Shown here: positions 15,451 to 16,932 of the stretch, piece by piece
Layout of the letters: each line of letters begins with the position of its first letter
How positions within the stretch are numbered: the first letter of the stretch is position 1
Origin: Zelonia costaricensis
Lineage: Eukaryota; Euglenozoa; Kinetoplastea; Trypanosomatida; Trypanosomatidae
Assembly: GCA_030849075.1 (NCBI GenBank)
Contig: JASAOO010003004.1
Span: 1-16,932 of the forward strand
Direction: 5' to 3'
DNA: 16,932 bases
The notes under the pieces: model-generated
The model's database searches: none
Told to the model about the DNA's origin: nothing
What the model saw: the letters and a program-made list of their open reading frames with translations, nothing else
Program-made: the position numbers and the translations under genes

Positions 15451-15479
15451 ATCCACACACACACACACATACATATACA
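15451..15479. repeat. (CA)n then (TACA)-like tract
   Basis: The plus strand shows cacacacacacacacatacatatacac, one of several dinucleotide tracts in the gene-free right-hand region. Confidence 0.8.
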
Positions 15480-15891
15480 CGCAGAAAAAAAGAAAAAACA
15501 GGGGTACGCACGCGGACAGGCAGAAAGGCGCAAAGAGCGAGACGGGAGAGGAGCGAAAAGACAAGAAGAAGAAAGACGCAAGGAAAAGAATGGAAGCCAA
15601 ACGTTACGCTGTGGCGCAGCCCCCCCGCACCCCCGCCCCCCACGTCACACATAAAAAAACAAACTCGCGTCCGGACATCCCCCAGCCCACCCACCCCTCC
15701 CCCTCGAACACACCCACGGGCACGCGGAGTGCAGAGGAGGCTGGAGATAGGGAAAAGGGGGCAGCGCGAGCAGGAGAGAGTTGGGGAGGGGAGGGGGGGG
15801 AAGCGAGGGCAGTTTGGGCGCCAAAGACGATAACAGCGAGAGACTAAAGAAGGAGAGGAAAGCGACCCAGAGGTTCCTTTTTCTTGCACGT

Positions 15892-15925
15892 ACACACACA
15901 CACACACACACAGACACAGACACAC
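15892..15925. repeat. (CA)n tract with CAGA interruptions
   Basis: A continuous CA run to 15912, followed by gacacagacacacg. The flanks are GA-rich on the left and mixed on the right. There is no associated gene. Confidence 0.88.
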
Positions 15926-16180
15926 GTAAATGAACGCGCACACTCCCTTGGAGGAAGGCGGTGCGAGGGGCGGGAGGCGGCAGGAGTGATGGAGGAAGGT
16001 AAGAGAGAAGTAGAGCGCAGCCTCGTACACACGTGCGCAAGAACTGTGAGGCCAAACAACAACGAAGGGGACGAAACGCTCGAAGGAGCGGGGGAAAGAG
16101 ATGAAGCGGGCAGCGAGTCGAAGAAGGGCTGCGGGAAGCCACGAGGCGCGGTGCACGGGGGCTGCAGTTGAGGAGGGGGG

Positions 16181-16217
16181 TGGGCGAGGGGCGAGCTGNT
16201 GGGCGAGGGGCGAGCTG
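16181..16217. repeat. Direct 18-nt duplication around an ambiguous base
   Basis: The same 18 bases (TGGGCGAGGGGCGAGCTG) occur at 16181-16198 and 16200-16217, separated only by the single N at 16199. A one-base gap flanked by identical ends looks like two contig ends that overlap but were joined with an N, so the duplication may be an assembly artefact. A true short tandem repeat is possible. Confidence 0.85.
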
Positions 16218-16622
16218 GAGAATCGGGGGAAAGGAAGAATTGTCCGCGAAAGGGACAGCTGCGTGCTCGCTATCAGACGCCGTAGGCCACACCACTCGCA
16301 CATACACATGCACGCATCCACAAATCTCGAAAAAAGAGGGAAGACACCCAAGGAAGAAGGTACATGTGCATGATAGCGTCCATGGACGCTCCGCCGTGCA
16401 CAACGTGGGGACGCCGGCGGTTGCGGTGCATGGACAGCAGAGAGGCACATGATGCTGATCAAGAGAGAGAGAGACAGAGACAACAAGCAGGTAGAAGGAG
16501 AAAAAAAACCGACTGGGCGCGGTGCGTAGGAGGAAGAAGCGGGCGAGGAGAGGGGGGCAACGAGGAGGAGAGGAGTGGAAGAGGGAGGGGGTGGCGGCAC
16601 TGCTAGCCGGAGAGACCCCCAT

Positions 16623-16650
16623 CCCACACACACACATACACACACGCACT
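16623..16650. repeat. (CA)n tract
   Basis: The plus strand reads ccacacacacacatacacacacgcac. It marks the point where the plus strand changes from GA-rich to C/CA-rich near the right end. Confidence 0.8.
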
Positions 16651-16821
16651 CTCATCCACGCGCTCGCTCGCAGATACGCACACGCCAGTACCAACGCACA
16701 CGCATCCACACGGACACAGACAAGCACATCTGCACCAGTCTACCGAGAAACAAGAGAAAAAAAAGAAAAGGACTCCTCTCTTGCTGGAGGTTCTCATTCC
16801 CCTTTCCCCTCACACACTCAC

Positions 16822-16872
16822 ACCCACACACACACACACACAGGTACACACGCACACAGAGGCGCACACACA
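16822..16872. repeat. (CA)n tract near the right edge
   Basis: The plus strand has acccacacacacacacacacaggtacacacgcacacagaggcgcacacacaca, preceded by a pyrimidine-rich stretch (16771-16815). The tract and its cag resemble a plus-strand splice acceptor context, but no gene follows inside the window. Confidence 0.8.
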
Positions 16873-16932
16873 CATAAATGCAAGGCGCCGCACACGACGG
16901 CACTCCAGAAACACGAAATTGCAGCAGGGCAC

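Larger units (their letters stand above)
13009..16932. other. 3.9-kb region without a convincing gene
   Basis: This holds the short 5' leader of the SPRY gene, then a long mosaic of (AC)n repeats, GA-rich purine blocks on the plus strand and G runs. From 13.4 to about 16.6 kb the plus strand is largely purine-rich, so the minus strand is pyrimidine-rich and nearly stop-free, producing a 768-codon ORF (14339-16645) that is low complexity and crosses the assembly N. I judge it non-coding. The part at about 13790-14215 is more complex in composition than its surroundings but shows no protein signature. From about 16613 the plus strand becomes C/CA- and pyrimidine-rich. The region could be a very long 3' UTR of a gene beyond the right edge or part of a strand-switch/transcription-start region. 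Confidence 0.55.

Noticed and set aside
14339..16645. A 768-codon open frame on the minus strand
   Set aside because: It is made of Cys/Val, Ser/Pro/Leu and Phe-rich low complexity from GT repeats and pyrimidine-rich sequence, crosses the assembly N, and shows no domain or coding codon bias. It is stop-poor because the strand is pyrimidine-rich.

Overview
The window looks like a piece of a kinetoplastid nuclear chromosome from the Leishmaniinae, most likely Leishmania. This is a judgement from sequence character, not from a search. The reasons are: GC-rich intronless genes with G/C-biased third positions; long intergenic stretches full of (CA/GT)n and poly-pyrimidine tracts; good spliced-leader (SL) acceptor-like sites (poly-Y tract, then the first AG) just upstream of starts; low-complexity insertions in the proteins; and every convincing gene on one strand, as in a polycistronic transcription unit. 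I see no mobile element, CRISPR array, rRNA or bacterial operon.

Transcription appears to run right to left (minus strand). In transcription order: (1) 16932-13009, about 3.9 kb with no convincing gene, dominated by (AC)n and purine-rich (plus strand) sequence, with one assembly N at 16199; (2) 13008-8914, a 1364-aa SPRY plus LisH-like protein, mostly disordered; (3) 8913-7439, untranslated or intergenic sequence; (4) 7438-5417, a 673-aa low-complexity protein with one short ordered module; (5) 5416-4704, intergenic, then tRNA-Asp(GUC) at 4703-4632 with a T-run Pol III terminator; (6) 4310-3192, a type I membrane protein ending in a KKQQ ER-retrieval-type signal; (7) 2235-1927, a small single-span membrane protein; (8) 1793-954, an acyl-protein thioesterase/lysophospholipase of the alpha/beta hydrolase fold with an unusual N-terminal extension; (9) 953-1, 3' UTR and intergenic sequence with no gene.

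The protein genes do not form an evident pathway. In this group neighbouring genes share a primary transcript, not a function. The thioesterase (lipid or S-acyl hydrolysis) and the ER-type membrane protein are the most interpretable. The SPRY/LisH protein is probably a scaffold or adaptor. The points most worth a second look are: a SAP/HeH-like segment on the thioesterase; the predicted SL acceptor of the thioesterase overlapping the stop codon of the small membrane ORF; the KKQQ tail; the isolated tRNA inside a Pol II unit; and the large gene-free right end, where strand composition appears to change near 16.6 kb.
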